Assembly: GCA_946486375.1 (NCBI GenBank)
Contig: CAMLTW010000009.1
Coordinates: 1 to 64,000, forward strand
Direction of reading: 5' to 3'
DNA length: 64,000 nt
Source of the DNA: an uncultured Rikenellaceae bacterium
GTDB lineage: Bacteria; Bacteroidota; Bacteroidia; Bacteroidales; Rikenellaceae
In this document: positions 56,110 through 64,000 of the stretch, piece after piece
How the letters are laid out: the number at the start of each line of letters is the position of its first letter
How positions within the stretch are numbered: the stretch's first letter is position 1
The notes under the pieces: generated by a model
What the model saw: only the letters and a program-made list of their open reading frames with translations
Told to the model about the DNA's origin: nothing
Database searches by the model: none
Made by a program: the position numbers and the translations under genes

Positions 56110-56180
56110 ACAAAAATTTTGTAACAACTGAATAACAATCACTTATAAACAACAAAACGGTTTACAAGTTTAAAACTTGT
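56110..56180. promoter_or_regulatory. Palindromic operators in the divergent promoter region
   Basis: Two odd-length palindromes lie between the divergent promoters: ACAAAAATTTTGT (56110-56122) and ACAAGTTTAAAACTTGT (56164-56180). The first abuts the -33 box of the E2 promoter, the second lies 25 bp upstream of the gntR -33 box. Both share ACAA ends and are plausible binding sites for the GntR/HutC protein next door. AAGTGATT / AATCACTT is a further inverted pair. Confidence 0.6.
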
Positions 56181-56204
56181 TTATCCGGTTCCGGACTCCC
56201 GGCA

Positions 56205-56236
56205 TTTGGCGGAAAGCGGAGAAATCCCTACTTTTG
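56205..56236 (+). promoter_or_regulatory. Promoter of the GntR regulator gene
   Basis: TTTG (56205-56208), 20 bp and TACTTTTG (56229-56236) match the Bacteroidota promoter. The ATG at 56261 follows about 20 nt after the expected start site. Confidence 0.75.
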
Positions 56237-56260
56237 AAAAATGGCATCGGGGCGAAAGCG

Positions 56261-56968
56261 ATGGAAAAACAACCGTTGTATCGGAAAGTATATGAAATGC
56301 TGCGGGAACAGATCGCGGCGGGGAATTATCGTGCGGGAGACCTGCTGCCGTCGGAGAACGAATTGTGCGCCGCGTACGGAGCCACCCGCCCCACGGTGAG
56401 GAAGGCCCTCGAACGGTTGGTCGCGGACGGAGCGATCGTCAGGCGGCAGGGAAAAGGGAGCATCGTCAAGGGGGCGCCGAAGGGAATCGGCATCCTGTCG
56501 CTCAAAAGTACCACCACGGCGGTCGGGCAGGACGTGCTGACGACGCGGATCATCCTGCGGCCCGAAATCCGTCCGTGGGAAGAAGCCTTTTCGTTTCCGT
56601 TGAGCGAAGAGGAGAAAAAACGGGGATGCATTTACTTCGAGCGGCTCCGGCTGGTCAACGGGGTGCCGCTGTTTTTCGACATCACGATGCTCCCGAACGA
56701 AGGGCTGCCGCGCTTTACCGCGCTCAGTCTGGAAAACCGGTCGCTTTTCGAAACCCTGCGCACCCGATATCAGCTCGTCGTTACGGGAGGTACGCAGCAG
56801 CTTTTCGCCATCCGGGCGGACAAACGCCTGCAGGCCTGTTTCGGCATCAAGGCGGGCCACCCCGTCCTGCAGCTGAACCGGAAAATCGACACGAACCGGG
56901 TCGGATTCCACATTTACAGCCAGGTCTTCTGCGTGACGCAGGGATACGGCCTGATCGGGACGTTCTGA
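56261..56968 (+). CDS. GntR/HutC-family transcriptional regulator
   Basis: A 235-residue regulator. A winged helix-turn-helix (about 5-70) reads AGDLLPSENELCAAYGATRPTVRKALERL. The UTRA effector-binding domain (about 80-235) is of the HutC/FarR type. Such proteins usually sense a sugar phosphate or catabolic intermediate. The gene is divergent from the E2-E3-E1-aldolase run, and palindromes lie between, so it most likely controls both. The ATG at 56261 follows the promoter; an earlier in-frame ATG lies upstream of the promoter and is rejected. Confidence 0.9.
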   Translation: MEKQPLYRKVYEMLREQIAAGNYRAGDLLPSENELCAAYGATRPTVRKALERLVADGAIVRRQGKGSIVKGAPKGIGILSLKSTTTAVGQDVLTTRIILRPEIRPWEEAFSFPLSEEEKKRGCIYFERLRLVNGVPLFFDITMLPNEGLPRFTALSLENRSLFETLRTRYQLVVTGGTQQLFAIRADKRLQACFGIKAGHPVLQLNRKIDTNRVGFHIYSQVFCVTQGYGLIGTF

Positions 56969-56999
56969 CGTTTCCGCCGGGAAAGGAAAATCCGAATTT

Positions 57000-58412
57000 T
57001 CAGAGCAGGGTCAGCAAAAGGTACACCCCGGCCCCGCAAACGTATCCCGTGAGGGCGATCCAGGTAAACCGCTTCGTATAGTAGGCGAAGGGGATTTTCT
57101 CCATCCCCATGACCGTCACCCCCGTAGCGGAACCGATGATGAGGATGCTTCCGCCCGTCACGGCGCAATAGGCCAAAAAGGTCCAGAACTCTCCGTTCGC
57201 GGCGAAATAGGCAAGGTGACCGGCCGCATCCGCATCCGGCAGCGGATACATGGCGATGGTTCCGGCCACGAGCGCCACGTTGTCCAGCACCGCCGACATC
57301 AGCCCGATGAAAAAAGCGATCAGCAGCGGGTCGTGGATACTCCGGTCGAGAAAATCGGACACGCGCATCAGCTGTCCGGCGCTCTCGAGGGCCGCCACCG
57401 CCATCAGAATCCCCAGAAAATAGAACACGGTGGACATGTCGATCCGGGCGAATATCCCGGAAAAAGAGTTGTGTTCCGGATCGGCCCCCGGCGTAAAGGC
57501 GTACATCCAATCGGTATAAATCCAAAGCACCGCCATACCGAACAGCACGCTCATGAAGGGAGGCAGTCCCGTCCAAACGTTGACCAACGGCACGATGGCC
57601 AGCGAAAGGATGCCCGCCGCCAGCATGACGACCCGGCTGCGCAGCGCCACGGGGGGAAGGGCGACCCGGTTCCGAGCGGTACGCCGGGCGACGAAATCCG
57701 CATCCCAGCGGTCGTGTTTTCCGAAAAAGCGGGAAACGATCCAAAGGCTCACGCCGAGGCAGGTCAGGCTGGGCAGAATCAGCCGGGAAACCTGATGCGC
57801 GGGGGTGAGGTTCCCGTGGTTCCACAGCAGGATGGTGGTCACGTCTCCCACGGGCGACCAGGCCCCGCCCGCGTTGGCGGCGATCAGCACGGCCCCCGCG
57901 TATATCCACCGCTCGCGGCCGGAAGGGATCAGCTTCCGCAGCATGGCGACCATCACGATGGCCGTCGCCAGGTTGTCCAGCAGAGCCGAAATGACGAAGG
58001 CGATGCCTCCCACGATCCAGAGCATCCGGCGCTTGTTCACCGTATGGATCCGATCCGCAACCAGCTGAAACCCGGCATGGGCGTCGATCAGGGCGATGAT
58101 CGTCATGGCCCCCATTACGAAAAACAGGGTGGACGAAACGTCTCCGAGGTGATCCGTGATCTGGTTGTCCACGATGAACCGCAGGTATTGCTCGTGGGAG
58201 GGAAGAGCTGCCGCATCGGGATTCTCCGCCAGGAACGTGAGGAAGGCGGGGCTGTTCCCGCCCGCCAGGATCTGCGGGGCGTTCACCAGATAAAGGAGCC
58301 ACAGGACGAGGGCCGTCAGCAGGGCCGAAGCCGCCTTGTCGACTTTGATTTTGTCTTCGAGGGCGATCGCGGCGATACCCAGCACGAAAACCAGAGACAT
58401 GATCGAAAACAT
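57000..58412 (-). CDS. nhaD: NhaD-type sodium:proton antiporter
   Basis: A 470-residue inner membrane protein of the ion-transporter superfamily, with about 12-13 helices. GAMTIIALIDAHAGFQ, FVISALLDNLATAIVMVAML and ANAGGAWSPVGDVTTILLW carry the conserved polar residues within helices. A second half repeats the pattern (MSAVLDNVALVAG, GGSILIIGSATGV). It exports Na+ or Li+ in exchange for protons. It converges on the gntR gene, with 31 bp between the ends. Confidence 0.9.
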   Translation of the reverse strand: MFSIMSLVFVLGIAAIALEDKIKVDKAASALLTALVLWLLYLVNAPQILAGGNSPAFLTFLAENPDAAALPSHEQYLRFIVDNQITDHLGDVSSTLFFVMGAMTIIALIDAHAGFQLVADRIHTVNKRRMLWIVGGIAFVISALLDNLATAIVMVAMLRKLIPSGRERWIYAGAVLIAANAGGAWSPVGDVTTILLWNHGNLTPAHQVSRLILPSLTCLGVSLWIVSRFFGKHDRWDADFVARRTARNRVALPPVALRSRVVMLAAGILSLAIVPLVNVWTGLPPFMSVLFGMAVLWIYTDWMYAFTPGADPEHNSFSGIFARIDMSTVFYFLGILMAVAALESAGQLMRVSDFLDRSIHDPLLIAFFIGLMSAVLDNVALVAGTIAMYPLPDADAAGHLAYFAANGEFWTFLAYCAVTGGSILIIGSATGVTVMGMEKIPFAYYTKRFTWIALTGYVCGAGVYLLLTLL

Positions 58413-58446
58413 ACCGGACCGGTTTTAACCGGGAAAACAGCCGTCG

Positions 58447-59757
58447 CTATTTCTTCCCGAAATCCCGTGGTATCCTCAAAAACTTTGCCGCCGCGAATCC
58501 CGGAAGCGTACAGACCATCACCCACACGAAAAACCAGCGGTAGCCCGCCGCCTCGCCCGCTCCCGGCGCCAGCGCGGGAAGCACCTTTTCCAGACCTTCC
58601 TGCACGTATCCGGCGAACATTCCCGGCACCATCATGCCGAGCGCCATGAATCCGGTGCAAAGGGCGTAATGCGCCGTGCGATGCTCCCCTTCGCTGAACA
58701 GCATCAGGTAAAGCGTATAGGCCGTGAAGCCGAACCCGTATCCGAACTGTTCCACGGCCACGCAGGAGGAAATCAGCGTCAGGCTTTCGGGCTGCACCAG
58801 CGAAAGATAGAGGTAAACCGCATTGGGAAGGTTCATCGCCGCCGCCATGCCCCATATCCAGCGTTTCAGCCCCTGCCGGGAAACCACGATGCCGCCCAGG
58901 ATGCCGCCCGCCACCAGAGCGATCACCCCGACGGTGCCGTAAGCCAGCCCGTAGGCTTCCGGGCTCAACCCCAGACCGCCCGCCTGCCGCGCATCCAGCA
59001 GGAAAGGGGAAGCGATCTTCACCAGTTGGGATTCGGCCAGTCGGAACAGCAGCATGAACGCGAGGGCCGCTCCGATGCCCGGTTTACGGAAAAAGGAAAC
59101 GAAGGTTACCCCGAAAGCCCGGAAAGGATGCCGGTGTCCGGGAACCGCCCGGTCGTCCGCCGGAACGGGGAGCACCCGACGATGGTAAAGCCCCAACAGG
59201 AGGAACATGCCCGCCAGCAGCAGGAAAACCGCCGTCCATGACAAATGCATTTCCCCCTTCCAGACGCTCCGGGCCAGCCATCCGGCCAGCACCACGACCA
59301 GTCCCTGCCCGGACATCATCGCCAGCCGGTAACAGGTGTTGCGGATGCCCACGAACCAAGACTGCTGTTTTTCGGTGAGGGCGAGCATGTAGAAACCGTC
59401 CGCGGCGATATCGTGCGTGGCGGAAACGAAAGCCAGCGCCCAGAGGCAGATCAGGCTGTACCGGAAAAAATCGGGTGTCTGCAGCGAAAGGGCCACCGCA
59501 CCCAGCATCCCGGCCATCGCCCACTGCATGGACACGATCCACCAACGCTTGCGGCGGAAAATATCGACCACCGGGCTCCACAGGGGTTTGACCACCCAGG
59601 GCAGGTAGAGCAGGCTGGTGTAAAACGCGCTGTCGGTGTTGGAAATGCCGAGCAGTTTATACATGGCCACGGATGCGGACATGGCCAGCGCATAGGGAAG
59701 CCCCTCGGCGAAATAAAGCGTGGGGATCCAGCCCCACGGGTTTCTTCTTTCGGACAT
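58447..59757 (-). CDS. MFS transporter, AmpG-like
   Basis: A 436-residue major facilitator permease with about 12 helices. The opening PWGWIPTLYFAEGLPYALAM and the following YLPWVVKPLWSPVVD are typical of AmpG-type muropeptide permeases, and SATHDIAADGFYM matches as well. Import of anhydro-muropeptides for cell wall recycling is the likely role. The ATG at 59757 opens MSERRNPWG; the upstream extension is not homologous. It is 34 bp upstream of nhaD. Confidence 0.82.
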   Translation of the reverse strand: MSERRNPWGWIPTLYFAEGLPYALAMSASVAMYKLLGISNTDSAFYTSLLYLPWVVKPLWSPVVDIFRRKRWWIVSMQWAMAGMLGAVALSLQTPDFFRYSLICLWALAFVSATHDIAADGFYMLALTEKQQSWFVGIRNTCYRLAMMSGQGLVVVLAGWLARSVWKGEMHLSWTAVFLLLAGMFLLLGLYHRRVLPVPADDRAVPGHRHPFRAFGVTFVSFFRKPGIGAALAFMLLFRLAESQLVKIASPFLLDARQAGGLGLSPEAYGLAYGTVGVIALVAGGILGGIVVSRQGLKRWIWGMAAAMNLPNAVYLYLSLVQPESLTLISSCVAVEQFGYGFGFTAYTLYLMLFSEGEHRTAHYALCTGFMALGMMVPGMFAGYVQEGLEKVLPALAPGAGEAAGYRWFFVWVMVCTLPGFAAAKFLRIPRDFGKK

Positions 59758-59907
59758 CGTCGTTCGGTTTCTGCGTTTCCGGCCCTTCTTTCCCCGTACC
59801 CAAGCAGGCCGGGTTTCCGCCGCCACTCCCGTTCCCAACAAAGGCAGGGCCCCGCACACCCTACGGCGAACCGGAACCTCCGGTCACCGCCTCCGGCCGG
59901 AACCGGA

Positions 59908-62082
59908 TCACGCGCCTTCCGGCGCCGGCAGAATGCCGCCTCCGACCGTTTTTCCTTCCCGGAAGTTCCGCACGCCTTCCTGCAGGAAACGGACGAAAGC
60001 CGTCTTATCCAGATCATAGCCGCGCGGCGGAGCCAGATACTGCTGTTCCCCGTTCAGGAGCACGTAATACGGCTGGTTGTTGATGTTGAACCGTGTATTG
60101 GCGAAATAGGAATTGATTTTCCCCAGCCCTTTCAGCACCTTTCCGTTCGCGGTCGTCACCCACTCGTTTTCCGGAAGCTGGGTCTTGTCGTCCAAATACA
60201 GGGCCACGATCACATAGTCGTTCCTCAGCAACCGCAGCACTTCCGGATCCGACCAAACCTTCGCTTCCATTTCCCGGCAGTTGACACAACCGTGCCCCGT
60301 GAAATCCACGAACAGCGGTTTGTTCACCCGTCGCGCGTAAGCCAGCGCCTCGTCGTAATCGAAAAACCCAGTCAGGCCGTGCGGCAGGTGGAGGAACTCT
60401 CCGTACCGGGGCCGCAGCGGAGTTCCGTCCTCGGCGGTCAAACCACCGGCAACAACCGCACTTCCCCCGGACCTATTCCCCTCCGTCCCCAGCACGAAGT
60501 CCTGCGTATGGAGGGGAGGCAGGTAACCCGACAAAAATTTCAGCGGCGCTCCCCACATGCCCGGCACCATATACACCACGAACGAAAGGGTGACGATGGC
60601 GAGCACCAGCCGCGTCACCCCGATATGCTTCACCTCGCTGTCATGCGCGAACCTCAGCTTGCCCAGCAGGTAAAGTCCCAACAACGTGAAAATCACGATC
60701 CAGAGCGCCAGATAAACCTCCCGGTCGAGCAGGCCCCAATGGTAGGTCTGATCCGCCACGCTGAGAAACTTCAGTCCCAGCGCCAGTTCCAAAAAGCCCA
60801 GTACCACCTTCACCGAATTGAGCCAGCCGCCCGATTTGGGCAGGTTGTTCAGGAAGGAAGGGAAAAACGCGAACAGGGTGAACGGCAGGGCGAAAGCCAC
60901 GGAAAAAGCCAGCATGGTCACGATCGGCTCCCAGATTTCCCCCTGCGTGGACTGGATCAGCACCGAACCCACGATCGGCCCCGTGCAGGAAAACGAAACC
61001 AGCACCAGCGTCAGCGCCATGAAAAAGACGCCCGAGAAGCCCCCCTTGTCCGCCTTGGCGTCGCTCCGGTTCACCAGCCGGCTCGGCATCCGGATCTCGA
61101 AGGCCCCGAAAAAGGACGCGGCGAAGACCATGAAAACGATGAAGAAAAGGATGTTCGGCAGCCAATGGGTCGCCAGCCAGTTGAAAATGTCGGCGGTTAC
61201 GGTTTTGCCGCCCGCGAAATAGGTGATCAGGATGATGACGGCGATCGGCAGCGTGTAAAGCAGCACGATGGAAACCCCGTACAGGGCAGCCATGAGCCGT
61301 CCGCGCGCCTTGTTTTCGCTCCCTTTCAGAAAAAAGGAAACCGTCATCGGCACCATCGGGAACACGCACGGGGTCAGCAATGCGGCGAATCCCCACAAAA
61401 TCGCCTCCACGATCATCCGCCAAAGCGAGCCGTTACCCGCCTCCGCAGGTTCCGAAACGGTCGTTTCCGGCTCCGGAGCGGGCGTGACCGCCGGCACGAG
61501 CGTCCCGGAAGCCGCTGGATTTTCCTCCGTCACGCTGTCCGCAGATTCCGCGTTTCCCGCAGGCGATGCCGCACCGTTTTCTTCCGCCGTCTCTTCGGTT
61601 GCTGCCGGAGGCGCCCCTTCCAGTCGGATCGTGAAATCGTGCTCCGCGGGCGCCAGACAGCTCTGGTCGTCGCAGACCTGATAAGTAACCGTGACATCGA
61701 GCCGCACAGGGGATGCCGCCGTCACCCGCACCCGCTGGGTGAAAACGGCGTTCCCGGCGAAATAGCCGATCTCCATGCCGAATATTTCGTCGTAAATCCG
61801 TTTCGGCACCGGGGACACATTCATTTTCCCCACCAGCCGCACGCCGGGAGTTTCTCCGAAGGCGAATTCGGTGGCGTTCGGCCCCCCGTCGTAAGGCCCC
61901 AGGTCGTACATGTGCCACGGCGAAAGGATCGAGGCGGTGAACACCAGATCGTATTCCCCCCTGTTCCCGGCCACGGGTTCCACCCGGCTGCTCCACGTCA
62001 CCGGATCGGCCGTCTGCTGCGCGCACAGCGACAAGGCCGCCCACAACAGGCCCAGAAAAAGCGCCAGTTTTCTGTATCTCAT
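59908..62082 (-). CDS. dsbD: Thiol:disulfide interchange protein DsbD
   Basis: A 724-residue three-part protein. After a signal peptide (about 1-21), the N-terminal immunoglobulin-like domain (about 25-155) has its Cys pair in CDDQSCLAP. A Pro/Glu-rich linker leads to an eight-helix core (about 225-490) with LLTPCVFPMVPM and SFSCTGPIVGSVL, the two redox cysteines. The C-terminal thioredoxin domain has GCVNC in DFTGHGCVNCREM. It carries electrons from cytosolic thioredoxin to the periplasm. It is about 32 kb from the Cys-rich lipoprotein operon but could support it. Confidence 0.93.
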   Translation of the reverse strand: MRYRKLALFLGLLWAALSLCAQQTADPVTWSSRVEPVAGNRGEYDLVFTASILSPWHMYDLGPYDGGPNATEFAFGETPGVRLVGKMNVSPVPKRIYDEIFGMEIGYFAGNAVFTQRVRVTAASPVRLDVTVTYQVCDDQSCLAPAEHDFTIRLEGAPPAATEETAEENGAASPAGNAESADSVTEENPAASGTLVPAVTPAPEPETTVSEPAEAGNGSLWRMIVEAILWGFAALLTPCVFPMVPMTVSFFLKGSENKARGRLMAALYGVSIVLLYTLPIAVIILITYFAGGKTVTADIFNWLATHWLPNILFFIVFMVFAASFFGAFEIRMPSRLVNRSDAKADKGGFSGVFFMALTLVLVSFSCTGPIVGSVLIQSTQGEIWEPIVTMLAFSVAFALPFTLFAFFPSFLNNLPKSGGWLNSVKVVLGFLELALGLKFLSVADQTYHWGLLDREVYLALWIVIFTLLGLYLLGKLRFAHDSEVKHIGVTRLVLAIVTLSFVVYMVPGMWGAPLKFLSGYLPPLHTQDFVLGTEGNRSGGSAVVAGGLTAEDGTPLRPRYGEFLHLPHGLTGFFDYDEALAYARRVNKPLFVDFTGHGCVNCREMEAKVWSDPEVLRLLRNDYVIVALYLDDKTQLPENEWVTTANGKVLKGLGKINSYFANTRFNINNQPYYVLLNGEQQYLAPPRGYDLDKTAFVRFLQEGVRNFREGKTVGGGILPAPEGA

Positions 62083-62152
62083 GAACTATCGAACTTTTAA
62101 ATCCCTGCCGGCTCTCCGGCATCGTTCCGTTTTCAGCAAAAACGGCTCCGAA

Positions 62153-63649
62153 CTATTTCGGGTCGCCGCCTGCCGCATCCCCCAGCTCCCAGTCGAACCC
62201 GTCCTTCCGATCCTTCACCACGATCCCCAGCCGGGTCAGTTCGTCCCGGATCCGGTCGGAAGCGGCCCAGTCCCGGTTCCGCTTGGCATCCATCCGGATG
62301 TTCAGGATCATCTCCACCAGCCCGCCGATCCGGTCGGCATTTCCGCCCGCCACCGCTTCGTCCCGCAGCCCCAGCACCTCGAACACCAGCGTATGCACGC
62401 TGCCCCGCAGCCGCTCCAGATCGGAAGCCGTGATTTTCTGCTGCCCCTCGTAAAGCTGATTGACGATCCGCACCCAGTCGAACAGCACGGAAATCGCCAC
62501 CGGGCTGTTCAGGTCGTCGTCCATCGCCTCCCGCCAGCGGGTATCGAAATCGCCGACGTCCACCGTGGAAACGTCGGAAGGCCCGATCTTGTCCAGCGTC
62601 CTCACCCCCTTCATCAGCCGCTCGAACCCTTTTTCCGCGGCCTGCAGCGCCTCGTTGGAAAAATCGAGGGTGCTGCGGTAATGCGCCTGCAGGATGAAAA
62701 AGCGGATGGTCATCGGACCGTAAGCCTGCGCCAATAGCCGGTGTTTCCCCGTGAAGAGTTCTTCCAGGGTGATGAAATTCCCCAGCGACTTGCCCATCTT
62801 CTGCCCGTTGATGGTGATCATGTTGTTATGGATCCAGTACCGGGCCGACTCCCCGCCGCACGAAGCGGTGTTCTGCGCGATTTCGCATTCGTGGTGCGGA
62901 AAAAGCAGATCCAGCCCTCCCCCGTGAATGTCGAACTTCTCCCCCAGGTACTTGGTGCTCATGGCCGAGCATTCGAGGTGCCAGCCCGGAAAGCCCACGC
63001 TCCAGGGGGATTTCCACCGCATGATATGCTCCGGAGCCGCCTTCTTCCACAGGGCGAAATCGAACGGGTTCCGCTTGTCGTCCTGCCCGTCGAGCGTCCG
63101 GCTGTTGGCCATCAGTTCGTCCAGCACCCGTCCCGAAAGCCGCCCGTAGGTATGCTTCCGGTTGTACGCCTCCACGTCGAAATAGACCGATCCGTTGCTC
63201 TCGTAAGCGAACCCTTTGTCCAGGATTTCCTTCACCAGCTCGATCTGTTCCAGGATGTGTCCCGAAGCCCGCGGCTCGATGCTGGGGGGCTGCACGTTCA
63301 GCACCCGCATGGCATCGTGATAGCGTTCGGTATAATACTGCGCCACTTCCATCGGCTCGAGCTGTTCGAGCCGGGCCTTTTTGGTGATCTTGTCCTCCCC
63401 TTCGTCCGCATCGTTTTCCAGGTGTCCCACATCGGTAATGTTCCGCACGTAGCGCACCTTGTATCCGGACGCCTTCAAGTAGCGGAACAGCAGGTCGAAC
63501 GTGATCGCGGGCCGGGCGTGCCCCAGATGGGGATCGCCGTAAACGGTCGGCCCGCACACGTAAAGCCCCACGAAGGGCGGATTGTACGGTATGAAAGGCT
63601 CTTTCTTCCGCGTCAGGGAATTATGAACGGTCAGTTTCGTTTCCATCAT
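62153..63649 (-). CDS. cysS: Cysteine--tRNA ligase
   Basis: A 498-residue class I synthetase. [19 protein letters not shown] holds the zinc Cys and the HIGH motif. [19 protein letters not shown] and [11 protein letters not shown] (KMSKS) follow, and a helical anticodon domain closes the protein. The start with two ATGs is 168 bp from the divergent DUF2723 gene. Downstream is dsbD. Confidence 0.96.
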   Translation of the reverse strand: MMETKLTVHNSLTRKKEPFIPYNPPFVGLYVCGPTVYGDPHLGHARPAITFDLLFRYLKASGYKVRYVRNITDVGHLENDADEGEDKITKKARLEQLEPMEVAQYYTERYHDAMRVLNVQPPSIEPRASGHILEQIELVKEILDKGFAYESNGSVYFDVEAYNRKHTYGRLSGRVLDELMANSRTLDGQDDKRNPFDFALWKKAAPEHIMRWKSPWSVGFPGWHLECSAMSTKYLGEKFDIHGGGLDLLFPHHECEIAQNTASCGGESARYWIHNNMITINGQKMGKSLGNFITLEELFTGKHRLLAQAYGPMTIRFFILQAHYRSTLDFSNEALQAAEKGFERLMKGVRTLDKIGPSDVSTVDVGDFDTRWREAMDDDLNSPVAISVLFDWVRIVNQLYEGQQKITASDLERLRGSVHTLVFEVLGLRDEAVAGGNADRIGGLVEMILNIRMDAKRNRDWAASDRIRDELTRLGIVVKDRKDGFDWELGDAAGGDPK

Positions 63650-63743
63650 GCTTCGCTTCGATAAAACCGACCGGGCGCCTTTTGAAAAAACGCGCCGGCC
63701 GAAAGTTGTCGGAAATAAATCGTTTACTTCCGGCGTTATTTTT

Positions 63744-63751
63744 TAACTTTG
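63744..63751 (+). promoter_or_regulatory. -7 box of the DUF2723 gene (TAACTTTG)
   Basis: TAACTTTG matches TAnnTTTG and lies 66 bp before the ATG at 63818. A clear -33 TTTG is not seen at 19-21 bp. Confidence 0.55.
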
Positions 63752-63817
63752 CCCCCAAAAATACGAATTTATTGCGGAACATCGGCCGCAACCCGAAAAT
63801 AAAAACGGAATCGACGC

Positions 63818-64000
63818 ATGAGCACTTACAAAAAGTACAACCTCATTTTCGGCTGGATCTGCTTCGTGATCCCCGCCATCGTTTACCTGATGACTACGGA
63901 GCCGACCGCCAGCCTGTGGGATTGCAGCGAATTCATCGCCACTTCCTACAAACTGGAAGTGGGCCATCCGCCGGGAGCGCCCCTGTTCATGATGATCTCC
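63818..64000 (+). CDS. DUF2723-family membrane glycosyltransferase-like protein (5' end only)
   Basis: The first 61 codons of a gene that runs off the window. The start reads MSTYKKYNLIFGWICF, with a first helix at about 9-25, then DCSEFIATSYKLEVGHPPGAPLF. This opening is characteristic of the DUF2723 family of Bacteroidota, large polytopic proteins of the GT-C fold related to protein O-mannosyltransferases. The acidic DCSE is at the expected place of the catalytic first loop. The rest cannot be judged. Confidence 0.8.
   Translation, partial: MSTYKKYNLIFGWICFVIPAIVYLMTTEPTASLWDCSEFIATSYKLEVGHPPGAPLFMMIS

Noticed and set aside
59245..62100. A 951-codon plus-strand open frame
   Set aside because: Antisense to dsbD and the MFS gene; composition is that of a shadow frame.

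Overview
The window looks like chromosomal DNA of a GC-rich member of the Bacteroidota, probably Bacteroidales and perhaps close to Alistipes/Rikenellaceae. The genus is a guess from GC content and gene style. The phylum rests on several things seen here: many promoters of the form TTTG/TTG-N19-21-TAnnTTTG, lipoproteins with Bacteroidota-type lipoboxes, a TonB-receptor-like barrel protein with a carboxypeptidase-like N-terminus, the start of a DUF2723 protein, PAS-rich hybrid kinases, and a pectin esterase fusion typical of gut polysaccharide users.

Layout. 1-1287: no protein gene; a hairpin-rich candidate RNA followed by a patch of interspersed repeats. 1288-3315: collagen-repeat surface lipoprotein, with a 122-bp palindrome upstream. 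3771-9561 (minus): argS followed by an incomplete pseudaminic acid set (pseF, a pseG-acetyltransferase fusion, pseI, a hexapeptide acetyltransferase). 9706-19554 (mostly plus): SDR oxidoreductase, an AraC regulator, two adjacent PAS histidine kinases, a CE12-CE8 pectin esterase fusion, a secreted esterase and a nitroreductase. 19633-24070 (plus): an arginine operon (GNAT, argG, argC, argD) preceded by an Arg-codon-rich short ORF that may be an attenuation leader. argB lies 5 kb further on.

Between argD and argB is an AT-rich island (about 24.7-29.2 kb). It holds a tightly coupled minus-strand operon: a DUF1573 lipoprotein, a lipoprotein with eight cysteines in its tail (fulvocin C-related type), a four-helix membrane protein, a TlpA-like thioredoxin and an O-antigen-ligase-like protein. 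A dif-like site and four perfect DnaA boxes flank the island. This is the best candidate here for an undescribed system: a secreted disulfide-rich peptide with its own oxidative folding machinery.

30.1-43.7 kb: a second repeat patch, two tRNA-Gln genes, tsaB, a TrmH-family methyltransferase, dapF, a fabG-like gene, glyA, aspA, a small membrane protein and an outer-membrane barrel protein. 43.9-56.0 kb (minus): a probable single catabolic regulon. It contains the E2, E3 and fused E1 parts of a 2-oxoacid dehydrogenase complex, a PHP-domain protein, an aldolase-SDR fusion, a zinc dehydrogenase, a tandem class II aldolase and a lipoate ligase. A divergent GntR/HutC regulator and palindromic operators sit in the shared promoter region. 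57.0-63.6 kb: nhaD, an AmpG-like MFS transporter, dsbD and cysS. The window ends inside a DUF2723 gene.

Genes left of about 24.5 kb (from 11.9 kb) are nearly all plus and those to the right nearly all minus. That convergence fits a replication terminus at the dif-like site, but not the minus-strand genes at 1.3-9.6 kb.
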